Shown here piece after piece: positions 8,507-17,503 of a stretch of 64,000 nt of DNA. The stretch is from Oscillospiraceae bacterium (lineage in GTDB: Bacteria > Bacillota > Clostridia > Oscillospirales > Ruminococcaceae), in assembly GCA_017887325.1 (NCBI GenBank), contig JAGHIE010000012.1, forward strand, positions 1 through 64,000, read 5' to 3'. Under the pieces are notes generated by a model, which was given only the letters and a program-made list of their open reading frames with translations, was not told the DNA's origin and searched no databases. The position numbers were made by a program, and so were the translations under genes. How positions within the stretch are numbered: the stretch's first letter is position 1; the number at the start of each line of letters is the position of its first letter.

Positions 8507-10060
8507 TTAAAAACCTCCATAAATAGGGTCTGGTGGTAAATAATCAAGACCATAAGCACCAAATACTACAATGACTGTAAATAATGCAAAGCAAACAAAG
8601 TATTTTTTAATAGAAGACAAATTATTAAACTTATCTTCAATATCTATACCTTTAATTTTAGCAACAGCACCTAATATTAAAATACCTATAGAAACTATCA
8701 AAGCTAAAATGTCTTGCATTTCCAATATTTTTAATAGATTAAAATATTCTCCATTTTTAAATATTGATAAAATCATATTACCAAATACAGACATATTTTC
8801 TGCTCTAAACATAATCATACCAATTAATACTAATAAAAATGTTTTTACAACTCTTATAGAAATAAGAATTTTATTGTCATTACTAATATTATTTTTTGCA
8901 AGTATTTTTTCTACATATGGAGAAATAATATTAAATAGAATCATTAAAATAAAATAATATAAACCATAACATACATATTTAATACTTGCACCATGCCACA
9001 ATCCTGTTAAAAACCAAACAACTAACAAAGATATTGTTATAGTAACAAAATTTGAAATATTAAAGCTTAATTTTTGAGTTGATTTTCTTAAAAATTTTGA
9101 TGTTGATACTGGATAGAAAACATAATCTCTAAACCAAGCACCCAATGATATATGCCATCTTCTCCAAAACTCACCAACATTTTTAGAAATAAAAGGTAAA
9201 TCAAAGTTCTTAGACAACTCTATATTGAATATCTTAGAAATACCTCTTGCTATATCAATATATCCAGAAAATTCTGCATATAATTGTACAGTAAATGCTA
9301 CACCACCTAATAATATAGTAACACCACCATATTTCCCGTTATCTTTAAATACTGCGTCTGAAATCATAGAAGCACGATTTGCAACCATAAATATTTTAAA
9401 TAAACCCCATAAAATTTTTGCGATACCATTATATAAATTATTAACGTTTATATTGTCACCTTTTTCCATTTGAGGCATTAACAAATCATATCTTCCAAAA
9501 GGACCTTCATGTAGTTGAGGCAAAAAGCAAATAAATAAACCAACTTTTAATATATTTTTTTCTGCTTTATATTTGCCCCTAAATACATCTATAACATATC
9601 CTAATGCTTGCAATGTATAGTAAGATAAACCTAAAGGTAAAGCTATTTTTAAAATAAAAGGCTCATAATTTCCACCGAATTTATTTAATATATTAGTGGT
9701 AGTTAAAGCAAAAAAGTTAAAATATTTTAATATCAATAAAATTCCAACATTTATAACTATATAGGATAAAACAACAATTTGTTTTTTCTGTTTAATTTTT
9801 GCTTTAACTTTTTTTCTCACTTCTTTGTCAAGTGCCTTAATATCAACACTTTGCGTAATTTTATCCATTATAATTCCTGATAAAAATGTAGTTAAAACTG
9901 TAGCTAAAATAAATACAACAGTAAATTTACTTATATAACATAAGAAAGCTAAACTAATAGCTAATAGAACAATATAACGCTGTCTGCGAGGGCAAACAGC
10001 GTAAATAGCTATAGTGACTGCTGTAAATATTAATAACATAGTCATCATAAAGTAAGGCAT
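8507..10060 (-). CDS. dltB: MBOAT O-acyltransferase, DltB/AlgI family
   Basis: A 517-aa multi-pass membrane protein with about 10-12 hydrophobic segments. The MBOAT signature is present, including EFWRRWHISLGAWFRDYVFYP and the catalytic histidine in GLWHGA. MBOAT proteins of dlt loci move the activated acyl group from carrier protein to the outside. It is longer than typical DltB and has an AlgI-like KYFNFF segment. Its stop codon lies one base before the next ATG. The symbol rests on the neighbouring carrier and adenylation genes. Confidence 0.8.
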   Translation of the reverse strand: MPYFMMTMLLIFTAVTIAIYAVCPRRQRYIVLLAISLAFLCYISKFTVVFILATVLTTFLSGIIMDKITQSVDIKALDKEVRKKVKAKIKQKKQIVVLSYIVINVGILLILKYFNFFALTTTNILNKFGGNYEPFILKIALPLGLSYYTLQALGYVIDVFRGKYKAEKNILKVGLFICFLPQLHEGPFGRYDLLMPQMEKGDNINVNNLYNGIAKILWGLFKIFMVANRASMISDAVFKDNGKYGGVTILLGGVAFTVQLYAEFSGYIDIARGISKIFNIELSKNFDLPFISKNVGEFWRRWHISLGAWFRDYVFYPVSTSKFLRKSTQKLSFNISNFVTITISLLVVWFLTGLWHGASIKYVCYGLYYFILMILFNIISPYVEKILAKNNISNDNKILISIRVVKTFLLVLIGMIMFRAENMSVFGNMILSIFKNGEYFNLLKILEMQDILALIVSIGILILGAVAKIKGIDIEDKFNNLSSIKKYFVCFALFTVIVVFGAYGLDYLPPDPIYGGF

Positions 10061-10062
10061 AA

Positions 10063-10290
10063 TTACTCTCCGTCTAATTCAACAACTAAATTGTATATAC
10101 TTTCAACAGAATTAAAATTTTCAGGAATTAAATGAATAGGTGTTATCTCTATATCAAATTCCTCATTCAACATAGAAACAAGTCTTACAATATTAAGAGA
10201 TGTTAATATTTTAGCATCAACTAAGTTTGTTGCACCTTTAAAATCTGTATTTGGTATAATTTCTTCTAATATTTTATAAATTCTTTCCAT
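10063..10290 (-). CDS. dltC: Acyl/D-alanyl carrier protein
   Basis: A 75-aa acidic helical protein of carrier-protein size. The phosphopantetheine site is probably S31 in ILTSLNIVRL, at the start of helix 2, although the usual D-S-L is replaced by T-S-L. It lies 2 bases from both neighbours, between the adenylation and MBOAT genes, the standard setting of DltC. A PPTase gene in the same operon can supply the 4'-phosphopantetheine arm. Confidence 0.8.
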   Translation of the reverse strand: MERIYKILEEIIPNTDFKGATNLVDAKILTSLNIVRLVSMLNEEFDIEITPIHLIPENFNSVESIYNLVVELDGE

Positions 10291-10292
10291 AA

Positions 10293-11819
10293 CTATTCTC
10301 CTTTATCTTCCAAAATAACTTTACTAATTTGTTTACGGTCTATTTTTCCATTAGCATTTTTAGGAAAAATATCAAATTTTATAAATTCTGATGGTTGCAT
10401 ATAGTGAGGTAAAAGTTTTTCACTAGCTTGTTTTAACTCTTTGTTAATATCATTTTTTGCTTCATAAGCTAAAATCAGCTTATCATTAACTTTATCATAA
10501 ATACATACTGACAAATCTACTTTATCAACAGTATTTAAAACAACTTCTATTTCACTAGGTTCTATTCTATAACCCAAGTGTTTTATTTGAAAATCTTTTC
10601 TACCTATATAATCAAACTCACCATATTTATTTTTCTTAACAAGGTCACCTGTTTTATAAACTATATCTATATAATTATCATGTAATGGATTTTGTACAAA
10701 AACTTCACTCGTTTTTTCTTTATTAGCATAGTAACCACTAGCAACAAAAGGTCCTTTTACAAGAAGTTCTCCTATTGAGTCATCTAAAACTTCTTTTCCA
10801 TTTTCATCTACAACAAGTAATTCACAGTTATCACAAGCAACTCCAATAGGAATATTTTGTGTTTCATCAAAATCTCTATTAACTATGTAATATGAACAAA
10901 TATCGGTTGTTTCTGTAGGTCCAAAAAGATTTGCATACAATATATTAGGTAAATATTTTTTCCAGTAATTTAAATATTTAACAGGCATTACCTCTCCTGC
11001 AAAAAATACTTTTTTCAAATATTCAGGCATACAATACTTTAGTAAATCAAATTTTGCAACAATTCCTAACGCTGAAGGAACCCAATAAATTGTATCAATT
11101 TTTTTATCGTTCATAAAAGAAATCAATTTAGCTGGGAATGCAAAATATTCTTTAGGTATCATATTATAAGAAGCACCAGTGAAGATACTTGCATAAAAGT
11201 CAGATACTGACATACTAAAATATAATGGTGTTTGTGAACCAAATGAAGTATTTTCATTTATATCAAAACATTTTATAAACCAATGTATATAGCTTATAAC
11301 ATTTAAATGAGTCAATATAGCTCCTTTAGGAACACCTGTAGAACCAGAAGTAAATATTGAATAAGCAGTATTACTAGAAGTCATTTTATTTCTAATGTTT
11401 TCTAAACTTTGCTCATCAATCACAATATTTCTAAATGCATCTTCAAAATCAAGTTTATGTATTTGTAAATTTAATTCACTTAATATACTTGCCAAATCAT
11501 TTTCATATATTATCATAGCCGGTGACAATGTTGTTATGATTTTGTCAATTCTTTGCAAAGGTGATTCGCAATCTAATACAACATAGAAATTACCACTATA
11601 TAAAACACTCATCATTGCAATTGGCAAATTTGTTGTTCGTTTCATAAGTAAAACAATTGGTTTATCACTAATATTATATTTTACTATCTCAGTAGCTAAA
11701 ATCTTTGACTTATTCATTAGTTCATTATAAGTAAGACTATTATTAATATCTGATACTGCAATATTATCAGGAAACTTATTTACAGTGCTTTCAAAATAAT
11801 CTAATATAGTTTTTTTCAC
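10293..11819 (-). CDS. dltA: D-alanine--carrier-protein ligase-like adenylation enzyme
   Basis: An ANL-family adenylation domain that should activate an amino acid (by family and context D-alanine) with ATP and load it on the carrier. Visible core motifs are FTSGSTGVPKGA (A3), FGPTETT (A5), YKTGD (A7) and NANGKIDRK with the catalytic lysine (A10). From the GTG at 11819 the protein is 508 aa, the usual DltA length. That GTG follows AGGGGTGG and begins two bases after the PPTase stop. The longer track start at 11858 would overlap that gene. D-alanine specificity cannot be read from the sequence alone. Confidence 0.82.
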   Translation of the reverse strand: MKKTILDYFESTVNKFPDNIAVSDINNSLTYNELMNKSKILATEIVKYNISDKPIVLLMKRTTNLPIAMMSVLYSGNFYVVLDCESPLQRIDKIITTLSPAMIIYENDLASILSELNLQIHKLDFEDAFRNIVIDEQSLENIRNKMTSSNTAYSIFTSGSTGVPKGAILTHLNVISYIHWFIKCFDINENTSFGSQTPLYFSMSVSDFYASIFTGASYNMIPKEYFAFPAKLISFMNDKKIDTIYWVPSALGIVAKFDLLKYCMPEYLKKVFFAGEVMPVKYLNYWKKYLPNILYANLFGPTETTDICSYYIVNRDFDETQNIPIGVACDNCELLVVDENGKEVLDDSIGELLVKGPFVASGYYANKEKTSEVFVQNPLHDNYIDIVYKTGDLVKKNKYGEFDYIGRKDFQIKHLGYRIEPSEIEVVLNTVDKVDLSVCIYDKVNDKLILAYEAKNDINKELKQASEKLLPHYMQPSEFIKFDIFPKNANGKIDRKQISKVILEDKGE

Positions 11820-11820
11820 A

Positions 11821-12480
11821 CTACCACCCCTTTTGGATAACGCTTGGAAATTTATCATCTATACTACTACAAACTGAAATTACAATATTATCAATAAAGT
11901 AACTATTTATATACATATCATTAATTTTTTGATTTTTTCTAAAAATAGTCTCATTATTTTTATTTAATTTCATGTCATATTTTGGTGTAGTATCTAATAA
12001 ATTAAAATTAAATTCTAAGCCCTTTCCTAAACATTTAATATAACTTTCTTTTCTAGTCCATATCAATGTAAATGCAAAATTTTTATCTTCTGACTTTTCA
12101 ACATACATTCTTTCGAAATCTGTAAAAAAGTACTTCATAAGATTATAATCAACATTTTTAATAAATTCGCAATCAACACCAATACATCCATTTAAATTTT
12201 CAATTCCTAAAAAAAGAAAATTATTATCATATGATCTACTAAAGCTAATATCATCATAATTATTTAAAAAAGGCTTTTCTCCAACCTTACCACAAATATC
12301 TATATCATTAATACCTGAAAAAGCTTTTATTTCATCAACAGTAATTTTTTCAGCCGATATAAATTTTTGTTTTTCATAATCACTAGTAAAAATATCTGCT
12401 CTAGTTTTTCTATCTGGAGATAAATCAAAATTGTTATCTAAAAAATTGATATAATCTTTTACTAATACTAACAATTTCAT
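11821..12480 (-). CDS. Sfp-type 4'-phosphopantetheinyl transferase
   Basis: Transfers phosphopantetheine from coenzyme A to a carrier-protein serine. The 219-aa protein has the Sfp signature: the metal-binding IGVDCE (about residue 105) and WTRKESYIKCLGKG (about 150-165). It is the first gene of the dlt-like operon, immediately ahead of the adenylation gene, so the nearby 75-aa carrier is the obvious substrate. A dedicated Sfp-type enzyme is unusual in dlt loci, where AcpS normally serves. Confidence 0.88.
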   Translation of the reverse strand: MKLLVLVKDYINFLDNNFDLSPDRKTRADIFTSDYEKQKFISAEKITVDEIKAFSGINDIDICGKVGEKPFLNNYDDISFSRSYDNNFLFLGIENLNGCIGVDCEFIKNVDYNLMKYFFTDFERMYVEKSEDKNFAFTLIWTRKESYIKCLGKGLEFNFNLLDTTPKYDMKLNKNNETIFRKNQKINDMYINSYFIDNIVISVCSSIDDKFPSVIQKGW

Positions 12481-12587
12481 TATCTCACCTCTCTTTTACA
12501 ACTAAATTCTACAAAATTAAAGTTAATATTATTTTAATTTTAATATTAAAACTTTCTTAATTTATACAGATTAAATATACTTATTTA

Positions 12588-13238
12588 TTAATTTTTTAAT
12601 ATATATTTCGCAATTATTTCACTATCAACAATATAATCATAATGATTATGCCCCTTAAATATGTCTAATTGACATTTCTTTATGTTGTCATTAATCATTT
12701 GTATATGTCTTTTATATATAACATCATTACTCCCCATAGTTATATAGGTATCGACTTTTATTTTTTTTAAATCATTTAAAGTTATATTGGGTTCTTTTAA
12801 CATCATTATAGTTTTCTTTGATTTTGTAAGTATATAGCTAATCCACATTCCAAACCTAACAAATTTTTTTAATCCCTTAGGATTTATATTAACGCCACTA
12901 ACAATTAATTTTGACAATAAATTGGGATATTTATAAGCCAATATTAAACCAATAATACCACCATCACTAAATCCATAAAAAATTGGTTTGTCCAAATTTA
13001 ACTGATTTATAAAATTATATAAATCCATTACATGATTTTCATAATGTAAAGTTTCAACTTTGGAAGATTTTCCATGATCTCTCAAATCTAAAACATAAAC
13101 AGTAAAATAACTTTTTAAAATTTCAACACTTTTATTAAATATTGTTGAATCTTCCCCATTACCATGTATCATTATTAAATCTTTTCCATTTCCGTATTTT
13201 TCATAATACATATTTATATCATTTAATTTAATAAACAT
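12588..13238 (-). CDS. Alpha/beta-hydrolase fold protein
   Basis: A 216-aa cytoplasmic hydrolase. The oxyanion block is MIHGNGED (about 25-32), the nucleophile elbow GFSDGG holds the serine, and a C-terminal HNHYD supplies the histidine. The acid lies in the GSNDVI segment. The ATG at 13238 follows AAGGTGATAATT; the track's GTG at 13247 sits inside that ribosome site. It lies 107 bases upstream of the PPTase gene on the same strand with no terminator between, so co-transcription is possible. Substrate unknown. Confidence 0.85.
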   Translation of the reverse strand: MFIKLNDINMYYEKYGNGKDLIMIHGNGEDSTIFNKSVEILKSYFTVYVLDLRDHGKSSKVETLHYENHVMDLYNFINQLNLDKPIFYGFSDGGIIGLILAYKYPNLLSKLIVSGVNINPKGLKKFVRFGMWISYILTKSKKTIMMLKEPNITLNDLKKIKVDTYITMGSNDVIYKRHIQMINDNIKKCQLDIFKGHNHYDYIVDSEIIAKYILKN

Positions 13239-13369
13239 AATTATCACCTTCTGTCTTCATTATAACATATTTATATATACTAATATTATTTTTATACTAC
13301 TATTTTTCTTCATACTTAAACTCTCTTGTTGTAAAATATAAAATAAAGATATAAAAAGGAGATTTATTT

Positions 13370-14008
13370 ATGATATTAGAAAATAATTCAAAATTAATAA
13401 TGATAGGTGATTCCGTAACAGACTGTGGTAGGGATTATAATTGGATAGCTTCTTACGGTGACGGCTATGTTAACTTAGTAAATGCATTTTTAACAGCGTT
13501 AAGTCCTGAGAGCAAAATTTCCGTTATTAATAAGGGAGTTAACGGAAACACTATATTAGATTTAGAAGAAAGATTTGAAGAAGATGTTATTTCATTAAAT
13601 CCAGACTATCTAACAATTATGATAGGTATAAATGATGTTTGGCGTCAATTCGATGCAGTATTACAACCAAACACACGATATGCTAGTGAAGAAAAATTTT
13701 ATGATACTTATACAAAACTTATAAAAAGTGTAAAAGATAAAGTAAAACAAATATTTATATTTAGTCCATTTATGATTATTGATACAAAAGATTATCCAAT
13801 GAGAAATATGACTGAAAGATATGCTCAAATATGTAAAAAAGTAGCAGAAGAAAATGGTTTAATATATATTGATGTTCAAAAAGAATTTGATAAGTTTACA
13901 AATCACTTATCATCATATATTTTGAGTGCTGACCATGTACACCCTAATGTACAAGGTCATACAATTATAGCAAAAGCATTTTTAGATAGCATAAATTTTA
14001 AATTTTAA
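13370..14008 (+). CDS. SGNH/GDSL-family esterase
   Basis: A 212-aa cytoplasmic SGNH hydrolase. Block I is IGDSVTD with the nucleophile serine, block II holds a glycine in NKGVNGN, block III is GINDVW, and block V is ADHVHPN with the Asp/His dyad. Such proteins often deacetylate sugars (acetylxylan esterase-like), but the substrate cannot be told. It is monocistronic: AAAAGGAG precedes the ATG and a terminator follows. Confidence 0.87.
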   Translation: MILENNSKLIMIGDSVTDCGRDYNWIASYGDGYVNLVNAFLTALSPESKISVINKGVNGNTILDLEERFEEDVISLNPDYLTIMIGINDVWRQFDAVLQPNTRYASEEKFYDTYTKLIKSVKDKVKQIFIFSPFMIIDTKDYPMRNMTERYAQICKKVAEENGLIYIDVQKEFDKFTNHLSSYILSADHVHPNVQGHTIIAKAFLDSINFKF

Positions 14009-14011
14009 AAT

Positions 14012-14050
14012 AAAAAAAGAAGATAACTTTTTTAGTTATCTTCTTTTTAT
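14012..14050. terminator. Bidirectional terminator
   Basis: AGAAGATAACT and AGTTATCTTCT pair around a T-rich loop with A and T runs outside. It is shared by the esterase gene and the convergent membrane-protein gene. Confidence 0.82.
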
Positions 14051-14055
14051 TTTAT

Positions 14056-15111
14056 TTATAATTTTAAATCATTTTCCTTAATCCAACCTTTTTTCCTAAA
14101 TAACATTCCAAATAGTACTGTTAAAATAGCTGGAAGAATAAAGCTAATTAAAATTAAACCTGTCCAATCCATAAATGTAATACTTTGTTTTACTCCATCA
14201 GCAATATCACTAACCCAACCTGTATAAACACCTATTTGTCCAACCAATCCACAAGTTCCCATTCCAGATGATACAGCAGCTCCATTCATCTCGAGTTTAA
14301 AGATACAAGTAGCCAAAGGTCCTGTTATAGCAGAAGTTAAAATAGGAGGTATCCATATTTTAGGATTTTTTACTATATTCCCCATTTGCAACATAGATGT
14401 TCCAATTCCTTGAGATACTAGTCCACTAACGCCATTTTCTTTAAAGCTCATAACGGCAAAACCAACCATTTGTGCACAACACCCAGCTAATGCTGCGCCA
14501 CCTGCTAAACCAGTCAAACTTAAAGCAGCACAAATAGCAGCACTACTTATAGGCAAAGTCAAAGCTATTCCTACTAAAACTGAAACTAATATACCCATAA
14601 AGAATGGTTGTAAATTTGTAGCCCACATAATAATCTCACCAAATTTACTAGCAACATTTCCAATTGCAGGGGCTAACCAAATTGATAAAAAACTTCCTGA
14701 TAAAATTGTTACTAAAGGAGTAACTAAAATATCTATCTTAGTTTCTTTTGAAACAATTTTACCTAACTCTGAAGCAATAATTGTAATTATTAATACTGCT
14801 AAAGGTCCACCAGCACCACCAAGCGTATTTGCAGCTTGTCCAACAGCTACTAAAGAAAACAATACTAAAGTAGGAGCTTGTAATGCATAACCAATAGATA
14901 CCGCCATAGCAGAACCAGATGCAGCTTTAGCAAAATCACCTATTTGTGTAAAAATAGGAATATTAAACTGTGTTCCTATTGTAGAAATAATAGTTCCTAT
15001 CAAAAGAGAAGCAAATAAACCTTGAGCCATTGCACCCAACGCATCTATCCCATATCTCTTAGCAGAAAAAATCACATTTTTCTTTTTTAAAAATTCATTA
15101 ATTTTTTTCAT
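14056..15111 (-). CDS. PTS-EIIC-like membrane protein (PTS_EIIC_2 family)
   Basis: A 351-aa protein with 8-10 glycine/alanine-rich hydrophobic segments and blocks such as SGSAMAVSIGYALQAP and GMGTCGLVGQIGVYTGW. This matches the PTS_EIIC_2 family, which has no attached EIIA or EIIB and whose substrate is generally unknown. The ATG at 15111 has GGAG nine bases ahead; the TTG at 15126 lies inside that site. It is monocistronic. PTS function is a family label, since no EIIB of matching type is nearby. Confidence 0.75.
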   Translation of the reverse strand: MKKINEFLKKKNVIFSAKRYGIDALGAMAQGLFASLLIGTIISTIGTQFNIPIFTQIGDFAKAASGSAMAVSIGYALQAPTLVLFSLVAVGQAANTLGGAGGPLAVLIITIIASELGKIVSKETKIDILVTPLVTILSGSFLSIWLAPAIGNVASKFGEIIMWATNLQPFFMGILVSVLVGIALTLPISSAAICAALSLTGLAGGAALAGCCAQMVGFAVMSFKENGVSGLVSQGIGTSMLQMGNIVKNPKIWIPPILTSAITGPLATCIFKLEMNGAAVSSGMGTCGLVGQIGVYTGWVSDIADGVKQSITFMDWTGLILISFILPAILTVLFGMLFRKKGWIKENDLKL

Positions 15112-15198
15112 TTTATAACACTCCAAATAATTAATAAAACAATTTAAAATTTTCTTTATTAATTATATACTATTTATTAATATTTTAAAAGAAAAAAA

Positions 15199-15232
15199 TA
15201 AAACTTCTTTATGTTTCATAAAGAAGTTTTTA
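15199..15232 (-). terminator. Terminator of ddh
   Basis: AAAACTTCTTTATG pairs with CATAAAGAAGTTTT around a TTT loop, followed by a T run on the minus strand. Confidence 0.8.
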
Positions 15233-15239
15233 TTTTGTA

Positions 15240-16226
15240 TTATAATAAACCTTTTCTCAATTCATCTGGAGTTTTTGTGCTTAAATATGCAGGAGCAATA
15301 TCAAATGCTGTTTTACAACCTGTTTGTCCTTCTTTGTTTAATCTGTAAGCAGCTCTTGCATAAGCAACAAGAACAGATGCAGTAAATTCTGGGTTAGAAT
15401 CTAATTTTAAGCTATATTCAACAATATGTGTGTTTTCATTGTTCCACCCTGTTTTACCACTTCTAATAACAAAACCACCATGTGGAATACCACTATGATC
15501 TCTTTTTAATTCTTCTTCTGTGATAAAATGTACAATTGTATCATATTCATCAAAGTAGTTTGGCATAGCTTTAATAGTAGCTTCTATTTTAGCTTTATCA
15601 GCACCTTCTTCAGCAACAACAAAACATTCTCTTAAATGTTTTTCTCTTGTTGTAAGTTGTGGATTTTCTCCATCACGAACAGCTTTTAAAGCTTCTTCTT
15701 TAGGAATAGTATATTGTTTACCGTCTTTAACACCTTCAACTCTACGAATAGCATCTGAGTGACCTTGGCTTACACCTTTACCCCAAAATGTATAAGTAGC
15801 ACCATCTTCTAAAACAGATTCAGCGTATAAACGATTTAAAGAAAACATACCTGGATCCCAACCGATAGAAATAATGCCAACTTTTTTACCTTCTTTTGAA
15901 GCTTTATCTACATTTTCAAAATGTTCTTGGATTTTAGCATGTGTATCAAAACTATCAACAACATTAAAATATTTAGCAAACTCAGGTGTTTGTACTGGTA
16001 AATCTGTAGCACTACCACCACATAAAATCATAACATCAATATCATCTTTCATATTAACAGCTTCGTCAACAGAATAAACTGGAACATTTTCTGTTAATAA
16101 AGAAACAGTTTTAGGATCTCTTCTTGTAAATACAGCTTTTAATTCCATATCAGCTCTTTGCTTTATAGCACATTCTACCCCTCTGCCAAGATTTCCGTAT
16201 CCTAAAATACCAATTCTAATACTCAT
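15240..16226 (-). CDS. ddh: meso-Diaminopimelate D-dehydrogenase
   Basis: Makes meso-diaminopimelate from tetrahydrodipicolinate, ammonia and NADPH in one step, for peptidoglycan and lysine. The 328-aa protein starts with a Rossmann loop, GILGYGNLGRG. It carries the blocks SIGWDPGMFS and WGKGVSQGHSDAIRR typical of Ddh. It complements asd, dapA and dapB at 37-40 kb, whose product is its substrate, so the organism has the dehydrogenase branch. It is monocistronic, with a GGGGGA ribosome site and its own promoter. Confidence 0.94.
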   Translation of the reverse strand: MSIRIGILGYGNLGRGVECAIKQRADMELKAVFTRRDPKTVSLLTENVPVYSVDEAVNMKDDIDVMILCGGSATDLPVQTPEFAKYFNVVDSFDTHAKIQEHFENVDKASKEGKKVGIISIGWDPGMFSLNRLYAESVLEDGATYTFWGKGVSQGHSDAIRRVEGVKDGKQYTIPKEEALKAVRDGENPQLTTREKHLRECFVVAEEGADKAKIEATIKAMPNYFDEYDTIVHFITEEELKRDHSGIPHGGFVIRSGKTGWNNENTHIVEYSLKLDSNPEFTASVLVAYARAAYRLNKEGQTGCKTAFDIAPAYLSTKTPDELRKGLL

Positions 16227-16260
16227 TTTCAGTCCCCCTTTTAAATTCTTACTTTGTAAT

Positions 16261-16288
16261 TTTATACCTTATATAATATTATTGTCAA
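16261..16288 (-). promoter_or_regulatory. Promoter of ddh
   Basis: The minus strand carries TTGACA (16283-16288), a 16-base spacer and TATAAA (16261-16266), ending 35 bases before the ddh start. Confidence 0.65.
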
Positions 16289-16462
16289 GAAATTTATTTT
16301 ATATAATTTAATAATAATTTATTAAGAAAGTTAATGTTTAAAGTTTTTATTTTGCAAATAAAAATTTCATTCTTTTTTTAATTGTTATTTGTTTAATATT
16401 AACAAATTTGATATTGAAATAAAACAAAATTAACAAAAAATAAATTATTTTTGTCACATTTG

Positions 16463-16491
16463 TTGACTTTTTTGTATTTTTTTGTTATATT
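16463..16491 (+). promoter_or_regulatory. Promoter of the antiterminator-PTS operon
   Basis: TTGACT (16463-16468), a 17-base spacer and TATATT (16486-16491). Transcription would start near 16498, just ahead of the RAT. Confidence 0.75.
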
Positions 16492-16515
16492 TTGTGTATA
16501 AAGTTTAATCCTATT

Positions 16516-16543
16516 GGGTTGTTACTGTTAGGCAGGCAAAACC
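16516..16543 (+). promoter_or_regulatory. Ribonucleic antiterminator (RAT) bound by the LicT-like protein
   Basis: The stretch GGGTTGTTACTG...GCAGGCAAAACC matches the LicT/SacY-type RAT, with the two conserved arms around a short hairpin. Its 3' end overlaps the left arm of the terminator that follows, so formation of one excludes the other. It lies between the promoter and the gene for the antiterminator, so the operon is autoregulated. Confidence 0.88.
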
Positions 16544-16600
16544 AGTTTTTACGGATATCAAGAAACGATTTTGTTTTCCGTAGAATCTGGTTTTTTTGTT
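16539..16600 (+). terminator. Conditional terminator of the PTS operon leader
   Basis: CCAG...TACGG pairs with CCGTA...CTGG over a long loop and is followed by a T run. The left arm shares bases with the RAT. Read-through is expected only when the antiterminator protein is active. Confidence 0.8.
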
Positions 16601-16652
16601 TTTTTACATAAAATGTTTTATCTGTCATTATAGGAAAAGGATTTGCATAAAA

Positions 16653-17489
16653 ATGCTAATAGAAAAAGTAATAAACAACAATATAATATCTGCAACAGAT
16701 GATGAAGGAAGAGAAACCGTTGTTATGGGAAAAGGTCTTGGCTTCGGTGCTAAACCTGGTCAACCTGTTTCAGCTGATAAAATCGAAAAAGTTTTTAGAA
16801 TTAGTAGTCAAAGTTTGTCTGATCAGTTCAAAGAACTTTTAACGCATATGCCATTAGAGCATGTACAGATATCGAGCGATATTATTTCATATGCAAAAAA
16901 AAATCTAAAGTTAAAATTAAATCAAAGTATTTATGTAACTCTTACAGATCATATAAATTTTGCAATTACAAGATTTAAACAAGGGATAAAACTTCAAAAT
17001 GCACTTTTATGGGAAATTAAAAGATTTTATACTCAAGAATATGAACTTGGTTTATATGCTATAAAACTTATAAAAGAGCGTTTAAATGTAGATTTCCCAG
17101 AAGATGAAGCTGGTTTTATGGCTATTCACTTTGTAAATGCAGAATATGGTACAAATATTTCAGATGCATTAAAATTTCCAAACATTGTAAAAGAAATAAT
17201 AGAAATTACAAAAAAAGAATTAAATATTGAACTTGATGAATCATCTTTGCACTATGAAAGATTTATTACTCATATAAAATTTTTATTACAAAGAGTTTAT
17301 CGCAATGAGTTATTACCTGATGAAGAATCTGAATTAGCTCAACTTATGGAAAAGAAATATCAAAAGGAATATTCTTGTAGCAAAGTTGTGGCAAAATATA
17401 TTGAACAAGAAACTAACAGCCGTATTTCTGGCGAAGAAGTTATGTATCTTGCAATTCATATTCGTAGAGTAACTCAAAAAGATAATTAG
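16653..17489 (+). CDS. BglG/LicT-family transcription antiterminator
   Basis: A 278-aa RNA-binding regulator. The N-terminal CAT domain (about 1-55) contains NNNIISATDDEGRETVVMGKGLGFG. Two PRD domains follow, each with conserved histidines (for example EHVQ and DHINFAI in PRD1, and AIHFVN and HIRR later). PTS components phosphorylate these to set activity by sugar supply. The start at 16653 gives the family's usual length and is preceded by AGGAAAAGG; the track's start at 16596 lies within the terminator. It controls its own operon with the PTS genes downstream. Confidence 0.9.
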   Translation: MLIEKVINNNIISATDDEGRETVVMGKGLGFGAKPGQPVSADKIEKVFRISSQSLSDQFKELLTHMPLEHVQISSDIISYAKKNLKLKLNQSIYVTLTDHINFAITRFKQGIKLQNALLWEIKRFYTQEYELGLYAIKLIKERLNVDFPEDEAGFMAIHFVNAEYGTNISDALKFPNIVKEIIEITKKELNIELDESSLHYERFITHIKFLLQRVYRNELLPDEESELAQLMEKKYQKEYSCSKVVAKYIEQETNSRISGEEVMYLAIHIRRVTQKDN

Positions 17490-17503
17490 AGGAGGAAAAA
17501 ATA

